Source: Pseudoalteromonas shioyasakiensis | Lineage (GTDB): Bacteria; Pseudomonadota; Gammaproteobacteria; Enterobacterales; Alteromonadaceae | DNA length: 64,000 nucleotides | Assembly (NCBI RefSeq): GCF_024518675.1 | Contig: NZ_JANIGL010000010.1 | Span: forward strand, 1-64,000 | Direction of reading: 5' to 3' | Shown: in pieces, positions 41,239 to 49,816 of the stretch | Layout: each line of letters starts with the position of its first letter | How positions within the stretch are numbered: position 1 is the first letter of the stretch | Notes under the pieces: model-generated | The model's input: only the letters and a program-made list of their open reading frames with translations | What the model was told of the DNA's origin: nothing | The model's database searches: none | Program-made: the position numbers and the translations under genes

Positions 41239-41246
41239 AACAGCTC

Positions 41247-41522
41247 TTATTTCTCGTGTTGGTGGTTAATATGGGTTGTTTTTTCAGGTACGGGGTCGTC
41301 TCCGCCTGAATGTAAAGGGTGACATTTTAATATGCGTTTGAGCGCTAACCAACTGCCTTTTACTGATCCGTGCAAATTAATTGCTTGAATAGCATAACTT
41401 GAGCAAGTGGGATTAAAACGACAATGCGGACCTAACAGTGGGCTAATCCACTTTTGATAACCGCGAATTAATAACACTAAACAGAACTTTGGAAAAGCAA
41501 CAAGTGGTTTAAGTAACCTCAT
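41247..41522 (-). CDS. yidD: Membrane protein insertion efficiency factor YidD
   Basis: YidD is a small membrane-associated protein that aids insertion by YidC. The 91-residue product has the family core LIRGYQKWISPLLGPHCRFN followed by PTCSSYAIQAI, and the conserved histidine/glycine end CHPLHSGGDDPVP. It sits between rnpA and yidC, the conserved rpmH-rnpA-yidD-yidC order. Confidence 0.95.
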   Translation of the reverse strand: MRLLKPLVAFPKFCLVLLIRGYQKWISPLLGPHCRFNPTCSSYAIQAINLHGSVKGSWLALKRILKCHPLHSGGDDPVPEKTTHINHQHEK

Positions 41523-41647
41523 GATGGTCTATCCTCTGTGTCGGTTTAGTGGGTTGATACCATGAATTTAAACACCCAAAGCGGAATTTTAAATGCATGA
41601 TTAAAAGGTGAGCTAAAGATACCTTAATTAACCCTATAATTCTATTG

Positions 41648-42073
41648 CTATTGGCTTTGTTTATTGGATTTAGCCGATTTGTTAGGGCGTTTTTTAAATG
41701 GTGGAGGCTTAGGTGCGCCAGGTTTGCAGCGTTCATTAATTTTGCGCCACAATTTCGTTAATTGTTTAGTGAGCTCTTCGTTTGACTGTTCATCAATACC
41801 ACTTTTAACCATTAACACAATATCGATATTATCAATGGTGTGCTGATTTAAACGAAAACTTTCGCGAGCAAGACGTTTAATTCGGTTACGTTGGCAGGCT
41901 TTTTTAACTCGTTTTTTAGCAACAGTAAGGCCTAAGCGAGGTTTTGCTTGGTCATTAGGTTTTGCTAATAAGGTAAAGAAAGGAGTTGCAGCCCGAGCGG
42001 GTTCATTAAATATGCGAGAGTAATGCGAGGGAGTTAACAGACGTAACTCCCTGCCAAAGTTAAAGTCTTCCAC
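41648..42073 (-). CDS. rnpA: Ribonuclease P protein component
   Basis: RnpA is the basic protein partner of the RNase P ribozyme, which trims the 5' leaders of tRNAs. The 141-residue protein has the N-terminal FGRELRLLTPSHYSRIF and the RNR signature KACQRNRIKRLARESFR. The family length is usually about 110-125; here an extra tail of about 25 residues rich in P, K, N and S (KPGAPKPPPFKKRPNKSAKS) follows. The gene begins 7 bases after the rpmH stop and is probably co-transcribed with it. Confidence 0.95.
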   Translation of the reverse strand: MEDFNFGRELRLLTPSHYSRIFNEPARAATPFFTLLAKPNDQAKPRLGLTVAKKRVKKACQRNRIKRLARESFRLNQHTIDNIDIVLMVKSGIDEQSNEELTKQLTKLWRKINERCKPGAPKPPPFKKRPNKSAKSNKQSQ

Positions 42074-42080
42074 TTATATA

Positions 42081-42215
42081 TTAAGCAGAAAGAACTTTAC
42101 GGCCTTTAGCGCGGCGACGAGCTAATACTTTACGGCCATTTACAGTTGCCATGCGAGCACGGAAACCGTGAGCACGTTTGCGTTTTAAAACGCTAGGTTG
42201 AAAAGTTCTTTTCAT
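42081..42215 (-). CDS. rpmH: 50S ribosomal protein L34
   Basis: L34 is a very basic 44-residue protein of the large ribosomal subunit. The translation begins MKRTFQPSVLKRKRTHGFRA and continues RMATVNGRKVLARRRAKGRK, almost the family consensus. It is first in the rpmH-rnpA-yidD-yidC cluster and diverges from dnaA, as in E. coli. Confidence 0.97.
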   Translation of the reverse strand: MKRTFQPSVLKRKRAHGFRARMATVNGRKVLARRRAKGRKVLSA

Positions 42216-42298
42216 AACAATTCCATCCGATCGGTTAAAGGTTAAAACATCCTATGCAGGTCGCGATCCTGGCACAGGTGCCATTGCGAGCGCGAGAT

Positions 42299-42325
42299 AT
42301 TATAGAGGAAGGCAGCAAAAGTCAA
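42299..42325 (-). promoter_or_regulatory. Candidate rpmH promoter
   Basis: On the minus strand TTGACT (42320-42325) and a perfect TATAAT (42299-42304) are 15 bp apart, shorter than ideal. A GC-rich discriminator (CTCGCGC) follows, consistent with growth-rate control of a ribosomal protein gene. Confidence 0.6.
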
Positions 42326-42587
42326 TCATAATTACAGCGCAAACACTTTAATTATAAAGGATCCTTTTACGGGATCATGTAGGATCATCATTAATATAGA
42401 GTTTTCCACAGCCTCTGTATAAAAAGTGCATAAAAGCTTGGGGTAAGTAAATTAGATCATATATTTCAATCGCGATCTGGTGTCTTTTTTGTTATGATCA
42501 GTCATTAGCGTTAAATTTATTATTTGTTAAAAATCAACTTGTTACTGTTTTTTGTTGCCGAGATCATATTTTTCAAAAAAATCAATC

Positions 42588-42617
42588 TTGTACTTGTGGA
42601 TAAAGTACCTTCATAAT
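42588..42617 (+). promoter_or_regulatory. Candidate dnaA promoter with DnaA box in the spacer
   Basis: -35 TTGTAC (42588-42593) and -10 CATAAT (42612-42617) are separated by 18 bp. The spacer contains the perfect DnaA box at 42595-42603 (minus strand). Such a position would let DnaA block its own transcription. Confidence 0.6.
42595..42603 (-). promoter_or_regulatory. DnaA box TTATCCACA upstream of dnaA
   Basis: Perfect high-affinity DnaA box, 120 bases upstream of the dnaA start codon, within the predicted promoter. Autoregulation is inferred. Confidence 0.82.
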
Positions 42618-42722
42618 ACTCGGTCTTGGGTTAATAAATTGCCTAAATAATAGTAATATAAGTATTATTTTTGGTCACTAAAGGTGACCGGGAATAAAAA
42701 CTAAATCTTTGGGAGTTTAACT

Positions 42723-44114
42723 GTGTATCTGTCGGTTTGGCAAAGTTGTTTATATGTATTGCAAGATGAACTGCCTTCGCAGCAGTTCAGTATGTGGGTA
42801 AGACCACTACAAGCAGAAAGTACCGAAGATACCCTGACTATTTATGCGCCTAACCGCTTTGTACTTGACTGGGTTAGAGAAAAGTACCTAAATCGCATTA
42901 ATGAACTATTGGTTGAGATCTGTAAAGATGAAGCGCCAGAGTTACGCTTTGATGTTGGCAGTAAACCAATTCTTAATACACAAATGGCAGCACCGGTCGC
43001 TGAAAGTACAGCTGCGCCTGTAAATCAGCCTGCGGCTAAACAGCAACCAAAAGCAGTTAAGCCTGTCGTGGAGCCTGCACCTAAGTCTGGTTACAAATCA
43101 AACATCAAAGAAAATTATACTTTTGATAGTTTTGTCGAGGGTAAATCAAATCAATTAGCAAAAGCGGCGGCAACACAGGTTGCAGATAACCCAGGTGCAG
43201 CATTTAACCCTGTATTTATATATGGTGGTACTGGCTTAGGTAAAACGCACTTATTACATGCCGTAGGTAATGGCATTATGGCGAATAAGCCCGATGCTAA
43301 AATCGTGTATATGCATTCAGAGCGTTTTGTACAGGATATGGTTAAGGCGCTGCAAAATAACGCCATAGAAGAATTTAAACGCTATTACCGCAGCGTAGAT
43401 GCATTAATGATTGATGACATTCAATTCTTTGCTAATAAAGAACGTTCGCAAGAAGAATTCTTCCATACTTTCAATGCATTACTTGAAGGTAACCAACAAA
43501 TTATTTTAACTTCAGATCGTTATCCAAAAGAGATAGAAGGGGTTGAAGACCGCCTTAAATCACGTTTTGGCTGGGGTTTAACCATTGCTATTGAGCCGCC
43601 TGAGCTTGAAACGCGAGTTGCTATTTTGATGAAAAAAGCGCAGCAGAGTAAAATTAATTTACCGCACGAAGTGGCGTTTTTTATTGCGAAAAAACTACGT
43701 TCAAATGTACGTGAGTTAGAAGGCGCACTGAACCGTGTTATTGCCAACGCTAATTTTACTGGCCGGCCAATTTCAATCGACTTTGTAAAAGAAGCACTAC
43801 GTGACTTACTTGCTTTGCAAGATAAGCTAGTCACTATTGATAATATTCAGCGTACTGTTGCTGAGTATTACCGTATTCGCGTATCAGATTTACTTTCTAA
43901 ACGTCGTAGTCGCTCTATAGCAAGGCCACGTCAAGTTGCTATGGCATTATCAAAAGAGCTCACTAATCACAGTTTACCTGAAATTGGTGACGCGTTTGGT
44001 GGTCGTGACCACACTACCGTATTACATGCGTGTCGCAAAGTTAAATCACTACGTGATGAAAGCCACGAAGTGAAAGAAGATTATCAAAACCTAATAAGAA
44101 CATTGTCATCTTAA
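42723..44114 (+). CDS. dnaA: Chromosomal replication initiator protein DnaA
   Basis: DnaA binds DnaA boxes, oligomerises with ATP and opens oriC. The 463-residue protein has domain I (SVWQSCLYVLQDELPSQQF), a low-complexity domain II (about 85-125), and the AAA+ domain with Walker A GGTGLGKTH at 168-176 and Walker B IDDIQFF. The DNA-binding domain IV has the signature GGRDHTTVLHACRKV. The start codon is GTG, with GGGAG 8 bases upstream, matching the E. coli N-terminus (MSLSLWQQCLARLQDEL). It heads dnaA-dnaN-recF-gyrB on the plus strand. Confidence 0.98.
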   Translation: MYLSVWQSCLYVLQDELPSQQFSMWVRPLQAESTEDTLTIYAPNRFVLDWVREKYLNRINELLVEICKDEAPELRFDVGSKPILNTQMAAPVAESTAAPVNQPAAKQQPKAVKPVVEPAPKSGYKSNIKENYTFDSFVEGKSNQLAKAAATQVADNPGAAFNPVFIYGGTGLGKTHLLHAVGNGIMANKPDAKIVYMHSERFVQDMVKALQNNAIEEFKRYYRSVDALMIDDIQFFANKERSQEEFFHTFNALLEGNQQIILTSDRYPKEIEGVEDRLKSRFGWGLTIAIEPPELETRVAILMKKAQQSKINLPHEVAFFIAKKLRSNVRELEGALNRVIANANFTGRPISIDFVKEALRDLLALQDKLVTIDNIQRTVAEYYRIRVSDLLSKRRSRSIARPRQVAMALSKELTNHSLPEIGDAFGGRDHTTVLHACRKVKSLRDESHEVKEDYQNLIRTLSS

Positions 44115-44127
44115 GGCTGACTTTATT

Positions 44128-45231
44128 ATGCAAATAACCATACCAAGAGATCAATTTTTAAAACCTTTAGTGCAAGTGTCGGGTGCGATTGAACGCAAGC
44201 ACACTTTGCCGATTTTATCTAACGTGTTGTTAGAGGTCGTTGATGGTCAATTGGCCATGACAGGTACTGATCTTGAAATTGAGCTAGTCGCGAACGTCTT
44301 TGTTGGTGACGATGTTGAAGATACAAAGCTAACCTTACCAGCCAAAAAATTGCTCGATATTTGTAAAAGTTTACCCGATGGCTGTGAGTTAACTTTATCA
44401 AGCCAAGATCATCAACTGCTGTTAACGAGTGGCAAAAGCCGCTTTTCATTAACAACACTTGCAGCTGAAGATTTTCCTAATTTAGAGCAGTGGGATGGTG
44501 AAGTTGAGTTTCAGTTAACCCGATTAGAATTACGAAAGCTGTTAGAAAGCACACACTTTTCAATGGCTAACCAAGACGTGCGTTATTACTTAAATGGTAT
44601 GTCGTTTGAAGTTGATAATGCTGATATTAAAACAGTCGCAACAGATGGTCACCGTTTAGCGATTGCACAGAAACAACTTGGGCAATCATTAAATACCCAG
44701 CGTCAGTTAATTATCCCTCGAAAAGGTGTGCAAGAAATTATGCGCCTTATGGTTGCCGACGAAGAACTGGTAACGATTCAATTTGGTGCTAACCATATTC
44801 GAATTATTGATACTGAGTTTACTTTTACCAGCAAACTGGTTGATGGTCGTTTTCCTGATTACCGTCGAGTATTACCGCGTGGTGGTGATAAAGTTATTAC
44901 CGCAAATCGTGAATGGTTGCGCAGTGCGTTTCAACGTGTATCTATTCTATCAAACGAAAAGTTTAGAGGCGTTCGCTTAAATTTATCGAATGGCTTGTTA
45001 AAAATTACCGCTAATAACCCTGAGCAAGAACAAGCTGAAGAAGTGGTTGAGGTAAATTACCAAGGCGATGACTTAGAAATTGGTTTTAACGTTTCTTATG
45101 TGCTTGATGTGTTAAATACACTGAAAACTGAAGATGTTTTATTTACTCTTGCAGATTCAAATAGTAGTGCATTAATTGAAGGTGCAGGTGACGAAGAAGC
45201 CATGTACGTTGTTATGCCAATGCGCTTATAA
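44128..45231 (+). CDS. dnaN: DNA polymerase III beta subunit (sliding clamp)
   Basis: The beta clamp is a ring-shaped dimer that tethers DNA polymerase III and other repair factors to DNA. The 367-residue length (E. coli 366) and start MQITIPRDQFLKPLVQVSGA fit the family. ATDGHRLA, PRKGVQEIMRL and the C-terminal YVVMPMRL, part of the client-binding pocket, are all present. It follows dnaA by 13 bases, so co-transcription is likely. Confidence 0.98.
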   Translation: MQITIPRDQFLKPLVQVSGAIERKHTLPILSNVLLEVVDGQLAMTGTDLEIELVANVFVGDDVEDTKLTLPAKKLLDICKSLPDGCELTLSSQDHQLLLTSGKSRFSLTTLAAEDFPNLEQWDGEVEFQLTRLELRKLLESTHFSMANQDVRYYLNGMSFEVDNADIKTVATDGHRLAIAQKQLGQSLNTQRQLIIPRKGVQEIMRLMVADEELVTIQFGANHIRIIDTEFTFTSKLVDGRFPDYRRVLPRGGDKVITANREWLRSAFQRVSILSNEKFRGVRLNLSNGLLKITANNPEQEQAEEVVEVNYQGDDLEIGFNVSYVLDVLNTLKTEDVLFTLADSNSSALIEGAGDEEAMYVVMPMRL

Positions 45232-45237
45232 GGTTCT

Positions 45238-46332
45238 ATGAGTTTAAGTCATTTAAGCCTCAATGATTTTAGAAATATTGAGGCGCTTACATTAGAGCCT
45301 ATAAACGGTATTAATGTAATTTACGGTGAAAATGGCAGCGGAAAAACCAGCCTTTTAGAGGCTATTTATTATCTTTCTCATGGCAAATCATTTCGCACTC
45401 CAAAGCACAAAAGCATTATTAAGCACCAGCAAAGTAAGTTTACGATTCATGGTCGTAAAGCGCTTTATAACTTGTCTATACCTATCGGTATCAGCAAAAG
45501 CTTAAATGGAGATACAGAGCTCAAGATCCAAGGGAAAACTAGCCGTAGAGTCTCTGATCTCGCACAACTCATGCCTGTTCAGGTTATTACGCCTGAGAGC
45601 TATTCGTTATTTTTTGGTGGCCCAAAAGAACGTCGTAAATTTTTAGATTTGGGATTGTTCCACGTGGAACAAGACTTCTTTTATTTGTGGCAATCATTCA
45701 ATAAAGTACTCAAGCAACGAAATGCATTATTGAAAAGTAAACCTAGAAATTATTTTGACCAAATTAGGTTTTGGGATAAAGAATTTGTTAGACTGGCAGA
45801 ACAAATAAATACTTTAAGAATTGCGTATATAAGTAGGTTTAAACAGCAGTTTTTTGATAAAATGTGTGCAGACTTAACGCTTATAAGCGATTTAGAAATA
45901 AATTATCAAGCTGGCTGGAAAGAGACTGAGTCTTTAAGCGATGCCCTTGAGCAAAACTTTGAACGCGATAGCCGCCAAGGTTTTACAAGTAAAGGCCCAC
46001 ATAAGGCCGATTTTAATTTTAGTGTCTCTGGGAATAGTGTTGAAAATACATTTTCTCGCGGTCAATTGAAGCTATTGCTTTATGCGTTAAAAGTAACGCA
46101 AAATAGTTTGATTGAGTCAGAGACTGAAAAGCAATCTATATTGCTAATAGATGATTTACCTTCAGAACTTGGAGAAGATACAAAAGAGAAGGTTGGGCAA
46201 TTATTGTCGCACTGTAACTCTCAAATTTTTATCTCTGCAATTGAGTCTGAAAGTATTTCTGCTGTGGTGGAACCCATGCAACGAGAACTACAAATGTTCC
46301 ACGTGAAACATGGCAACCTAATAACAAGATAA
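45238..46332 (+). CDS. recF: DNA replication/repair protein RecF
   Basis: RecF is an SMC-like ATPase that with RecO and RecR loads RecA at gaps. The 364-residue protein has Walker A GENGSGKT at 30-37, FRTPKHKSI near 50, the ABC-type signature FSRGQLKLL and Walker B ILLIDDLPSELG. It begins 6 bases after dnaN and ends where the gyrB leader starts. Two parS palindromes lie inside the reading frame (45656-45671 and 46295-46310), which may constrain its codon choice: both are encoded as (L/M)FHVE/K-type segments. Confidence 0.97.
   Translation: MSLSHLSLNDFRNIEALTLEPINGINVIYGENGSGKTSLLEAIYYLSHGKSFRTPKHKSIIKHQQSKFTIHGRKALYNLSIPIGISKSLNGDTELKIQGKTSRRVSDLAQLMPVQVITPESYSLFFGGPKERRKFLDLGLFHVEQDFFYLWQSFNKVLKQRNALLKSKPRNYFDQIRFWDKEFVRLAEQINTLRIAYISRFKQQFFDKMCADLTLISDLEINYQAGWKETESLSDALEQNFERDSRQGFTSKGPHKADFNFSVSGNSVENTFSRGQLKLLLYALKVTQNSLIESETEKQSILLIDDLPSELGEDTKEKVGQLLSHCNSQIFISAIESESISAVVEPMQRELQMFHVKHGNLITR
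45656..45671. promoter_or_regulatory. parS centromere site 1 (inside recF)
   Basis: TGTTCCACGTGGAACA is a perfect 16-bp palindrome and agrees with the broadly conserved parS core (TGTTNCACGTGNAACA). It is expected to be the loading site for the ParB encoded at 9381-10304. Confidence 0.9.
46295..46310. promoter_or_regulatory. parS centromere site 2 (3' end of recF)
   Basis: TGTTCCACGTGAAACA is identical to the consensus Bacillus subtilis parS. It lies 639 bases from site 1 and 22 bases before the recF stop codon. Confidence 0.92.
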
Positions 46333-46344
46333 GTGGGATTAACC

Positions 46345-48771
46345 ATGTCTGAGAATTACGATTCGTCGAGTATTAAAGTACTAAAAGGATTAGACGCAGT
46401 AAGAAAGCGTCCTGGAATGTATATAGGGGACACCGATGATGGCACAGGCTTACACCACATGGTGTTTGAGGTCGTTGATAACTCTATTGATGAAGCCTTA
46501 GCTGGCCACTGTGATGACATCTTTGTCACAATTCATTTAGACGGTTCAGTCTCTGTTCGAGATAACGGTCGTGGTATTCCAACTTCAATCCATGAAGAAG
46601 AAGGTGTATCTGCAGCTGAAGTTATCATGACGGTACTCCATGCCGGTGGTAAGTTTGATGATAACTCTTATAAAGTATCAGGTGGCTTACACGGTGTTGG
46701 TGTTTCTGTTGTAAATGCACTATCAGAAAAACTAAAACTAACTATTCGCCGAGAAGGCAAGCTCCATGAGCAAACGTACACTATGGGTGTACCAGATGCG
46801 CCATTAGCCGTTATTGGTGATGCTGATAGCTCAGGTACTGAGTTACGTTTTTGGCCAAGTGCTGAGACTTTCACTAACTTAGATTTCCATTATGATATTT
46901 TAGCTAAACGTTTACGCGAATTATCATTCTTGAATTCTGGTGTGAGCATCATCTTAACGGATGAGCGAGAAGAAAATAAATCTGATCACTTCAAATACGA
47001 AGGCGGTATTCAAGCGTTTGTTGAATATCTAAATCGTAATAAAAACCCAGTTCACAAAGGGGTATTCCATTTTACTCACGAACGTGAAGAAGATGGTATT
47101 AGCGTTGAAGTATCTATGCAGTGGAATGATGCATTCCAAGAAAATATTTACTGTTTCACAAATAACATTCCACAACGTGATGGTGGTACGCACTTAGCTG
47201 GTTTTAGATCTGCATTAACGCGTACACTTAATAACTATATGGAAAAAGAAGGCTTTAACAAGAAAGCTAAAACGACCAGTAATGCGACGGGTGATGATGC
47301 TCGTGAAGGCTTAACTGCAGTTGTTAGTGTTAAAGTTCCTGATCCAAAATTCTCATCGCAAACCAAAGATAAACTAGTATCGAGTGAAGTTAAGTCTGCG
47401 GTTGAACAAGCTATGGCTGAAAAGTTCACTGAGTTTTTATTAGAAAACCCAATGGACGCAAAAATCGTTGTTGGTAAAATTATTGATGCAGCTCGTGCGC
47501 GTGAAGCTGCACGTAAAGCACGTGAAATGACTCGCCGAAAAGGCGCAATGGATTTAGCAGGTTTACCAGGTAAACTGGCTGATTGCCAAGAGAAAGACCC
47601 AGCACAATCTGAACTATATATAGTGGAGGGTGACTCAGCTGGCGGTTCAGCCAAGCAGGGTCGTAACCGTAAGAATCAGGCGATTCTTCCGCTTAAAGGT
47701 AAAATCTTAAACGTAGAAAAAGCACGTTTTGATAAAATGTTATCTTCGCAAGAAGTAGCGACACTGATCACCGCATTAGGTTGTGGTATTGGTCGTGACG
47801 AATATAACCCTGAGAAATTACGTTATCACCGCATCATTATCATGACCGATGCTGACGTGGATGGTTCTCATATTCGTACTTTACTACTGACATTCTTCTA
47901 TCGTCAAATGCCAGAAATTGTTGAACGTGGCTATATTTACATTGCTCAGCCGCCACTTTATAAAGTGAAAAAAGGCAAACAAGAACGATACATTAAAGAT
48001 GATCCAGCATTAGTTGATTACTTAACATCGTTAGCACTAAATGGTGCAGCACTTTACACCAGTGCTGATGCATCAGCACTTGAAGGTGAAGCACTTGAAA
48101 GTATTGTTCACGATTACCAAAATACCGTTAAAGTAATTGAGCGCTTAAAACGTAAATATCCGAACACGGTTATGAATCGTTTGATTTACCAAAGTGAGCT
48201 TAAAGCTGAGCATCTTGCTGATGAAGAAAAAGTCATTGCCTGGACCAAAGAGCTTGTTGATGACTTAATTGAGCGTGATGAAGATGCAACGATTTTCCAT
48301 GCCGGTACTGAACACGATACTGAGCGTAATTTATATTATCCGGTTGTGAATATTCGTCAGCATGGTGTGGATAAAGCGCATGTATTACATTATGACTTTA
48401 TCACTTCAAGAGATTACCAACGTATTGCAGTAACAGGTAAAAATATTGCAAATATCATCTCTGAAGGTGCATATATCCAACGTGGTGAAAAAACAAAAGC
48501 TGTTGATAACTTTGTGGATGCATTGGATTGGTTGATTGCAGAGTCTAAACGCGGGATCTATATCCAACGCTATAAAGGACTAGGCGAAATGAACCCTAAT
48601 CAACTGTGGGAAACTACAATGGACCCTGATGCTCGTCGTATGCTGCAAGTAACCATTGAAGATGCCGTTGGCGCTGACCAGTTGTTTGCAACATTGATGG
48701 GTGACCAAGTAGAGCCACGTCGTGAGTTTATCGAAACAAATGCACTACGCGTAGTTAACCTAGATGTTTAA
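46345..48771 (+). CDS. gyrB: DNA gyrase subunit B
   Basis: GyrB is the ATPase subunit of gyrase, which introduces negative supercoils. The start is put at ATG 46345 (MSENYDSSSIKVLKGLDAVR), matching E. coli; the GTG at 46333, directly after the recF stop, would add four residues with no homology. The protein is 808 residues. It has the GHKL ATPase motifs (EVVDNSIDEALAG, DNGRGIP, GGLHGVGVSVVNA), the TOPRIM motif (YIVEGDSAGGSAKQGR, MTDADVDGSHI) and a C-terminal GyrA-binding tail (QRYKGLGEMNPNQLWETTMD). No quinolone-resistance change is evident in the EGDSA and KGK regions. Confidence 0.98.
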   Translation: MSENYDSSSIKVLKGLDAVRKRPGMYIGDTDDGTGLHHMVFEVVDNSIDEALAGHCDDIFVTIHLDGSVSVRDNGRGIPTSIHEEEGVSAAEVIMTVLHAGGKFDDNSYKVSGGLHGVGVSVVNALSEKLKLTIRREGKLHEQTYTMGVPDAPLAVIGDADSSGTELRFWPSAETFTNLDFHYDILAKRLRELSFLNSGVSIILTDEREENKSDHFKYEGGIQAFVEYLNRNKNPVHKGVFHFTHEREEDGISVEVSMQWNDAFQENIYCFTNNIPQRDGGTHLAGFRSALTRTLNNYMEKEGFNKKAKTTSNATGDDAREGLTAVVSVKVPDPKFSSQTKDKLVSSEVKSAVEQAMAEKFTEFLLENPMDAKIVVGKIIDAARAREAARKAREMTRRKGAMDLAGLPGKLADCQEKDPAQSELYIVEGDSAGGSAKQGRNRKNQAILPLKGKILNVEKARFDKMLSSQEVATLITALGCGIGRDEYNPEKLRYHRIIIMTDADVDGSHIRTLLLTFFYRQMPEIVERGYIYIAQPPLYKVKKGKQERYIKDDPALVDYLTSLALNGAALYTSADASALEGEALESIVHDYQNTVKVIERLKRKYPNTVMNRLIYQSELKAEHLADEEKVIAWTKELVDDLIERDEDATIFHAGTEHDTERNLYYPVVNIRQHGVDKAHVLHYDFITSRDYQRIAVTGKNIANIISEGAYIQRGEKTKAVDNFVDALDWLIAESKRGIYIQRYKGLGEMNPNQLWETTMDPDARRMLQVTIEDAVGADQLFATLMGDQVEPRREFIETNALRVVNLDV

Positions 48772-48788
48772 TTGCGAGTAATAATTTA

Positions 48789-48815
48789 AAAAAGGAGCCA
48801 ATTGGCTCCTTTTTT
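48789..48815 (+). terminator. Rho-independent terminator after gyrB
   Basis: GGAGCCAATTGGCTCC, a perfect palindrome, is followed by TTTTTT about 20 bases past the gyrB stop. It closes the dnaA-dnaN-recF-gyrB operon. Confidence 0.92.
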
Positions 48816-48914
48816 ATTGGCTGCAATTGCACAAACTGCTTAAAACATGACTACGCACAAGGTATACTGAGGGTAATTTTCACGCTACATCACAGCAGAT
48901 ACTAAAAGCCAAAT

Positions 48915-49814
48915 ATGCAAAAATATGACGTTAAAACCTTTCAAGGTTTGATCCTGGCTTTACAGGATTACTGGGCACAGCAAGGTTGTGTCATTATTCA
49001 GCCACTCGATATGGAAGTTGGCGCGGGTACATTTCACCCACAAACATTCTTAAAGTCTATTGGTCCTGAGCCAATGTCTAGCGCATACGTACAACCGTGT
49101 CGCCGTCCTACAGATGGCCGTTATGGTGAAAACCCTAACCGCTTGCAACATTACTACCAATTTCAAGTAGTATTAAAGCCATCACCAGAGAATATCCAAG
49201 AGCTTTACTTAGGCTCTTTAGCAGCTGTAGGCATAGATACGTTAACTGATGAAGTGCGCTTCGTAGAAGACAACTGGGAATCACCTACATTAGGTGCATG
49301 GGGCCTAGGCTGGGAGATTTGGTTAAACGGCATGGAAGTAACACAGTTTACTTACTTCCAACAAGTCGGTGGCTTAGAGTGTTCACCAGTCACTGGTGAA
49401 ATTACTTATGGCCTTGAGCGCTTAGCTATGTATATTCAGGGCGTAGATAGTATTTACGATCTGGTATGGGCAGATGGTCCAATGGGGCGCGTTACCTATG
49501 GTGATGTATTCCATCAAAACGAAGTAGAGCAATCAACTTATAACTTTGAACACGCAAACGTTGCAGACTTATTTGCACAGTTTGATAAATGTGAAGCCGA
49601 GAGCCAAAAGCTAATTGAAGCTGGCTTACCATTACCTGCCTACGAGCAAGTAATGAAAGCATCGCACGCTTTTAACTTACTTGATGCGCGTCACGCAATT
49701 TCAGTGACAGAACGTCAACGTTATATATTACGTGTTCGTGCATTATCTAAAGCATGTGCACAAAGTTATTATGATGCACGCGAAGCGCTTGGCTTCCCGC
49801 TTTGTAAGGATTAA
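48915..49814 (+). CDS. glyQ: Glycyl-tRNA synthetase alpha subunit
   Basis: Alpha subunit of the alpha2-beta2 glycyl-tRNA synthetase; it carries the class II catalytic core that charges tRNA-Gly. The 299-residue protein (E. coli 303) starts with KTFQGLILALQDYWAQQGC. It shows GAGTFHPQTFL, the motif 2 region SAYVQPCRRPTDGRYGENPN, and GLERLAMYIQGVDSIYDL (motif 3). The gene lies 2 bases upstream of glyS. Confidence 0.98.
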   Translation: MQKYDVKTFQGLILALQDYWAQQGCVIIQPLDMEVGAGTFHPQTFLKSIGPEPMSSAYVQPCRRPTDGRYGENPNRLQHYYQFQVVLKPSPENIQELYLGSLAAVGIDTLTDEVRFVEDNWESPTLGAWGLGWEIWLNGMEVTQFTYFQQVGGLECSPVTGEITYGLERLAMYIQGVDSIYDLVWADGPMGRVTYGDVFHQNEVEQSTYNFEHANVADLFAQFDKCEAESQKLIEAGLPLPAYEQVMKASHAFNLLDARHAISVTERQRYILRVRALSKACAQSYYDAREALGFPLCKD

Positions 49815-49816
49815 CC

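Larger units (their letters stand above)
42326..42722. promoter_or_regulatory. rpmH-dnaA divergent regulatory region
   Basis: This gene-free region is AT-rich and has about seven GATC sites (for example near 42360, 42374, 42384, 42455, 42474, 42497 and 42561). It contains one perfect DnaA box (42595-42603) and an imperfect TTTTCCACA near 42403. A direct AT repeat of the TAATA type runs near 42648-42670. It holds the dnaA promoter and probably Dam/SeqA-linked control. Fewer DnaA boxes and no 13-mer cluster make it a weaker oriC candidate than 13740-14062. Confidence 0.7.

Noticed and set aside
41509..41736. 75-codon open frame overlapping rnpA and yidD on the minus strand
   Set aside because: It overlaps the rnpA end in another frame, has no domain similarity and no good ribosome site.
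42326..42722. rpmH-dnaA region as the main oriC
   Set aside because: Only one perfect DnaA box and scattered GATC sites, without the 13-mer cluster seen at 13740-14062. Kept as an alternative because the strand switch lies here.
46333..46344. GTG directly after recF as the gyrB start
   Set aside because: It would add four residues with no counterpart in GyrB; the ATG at 46345 matches the family N-terminus.
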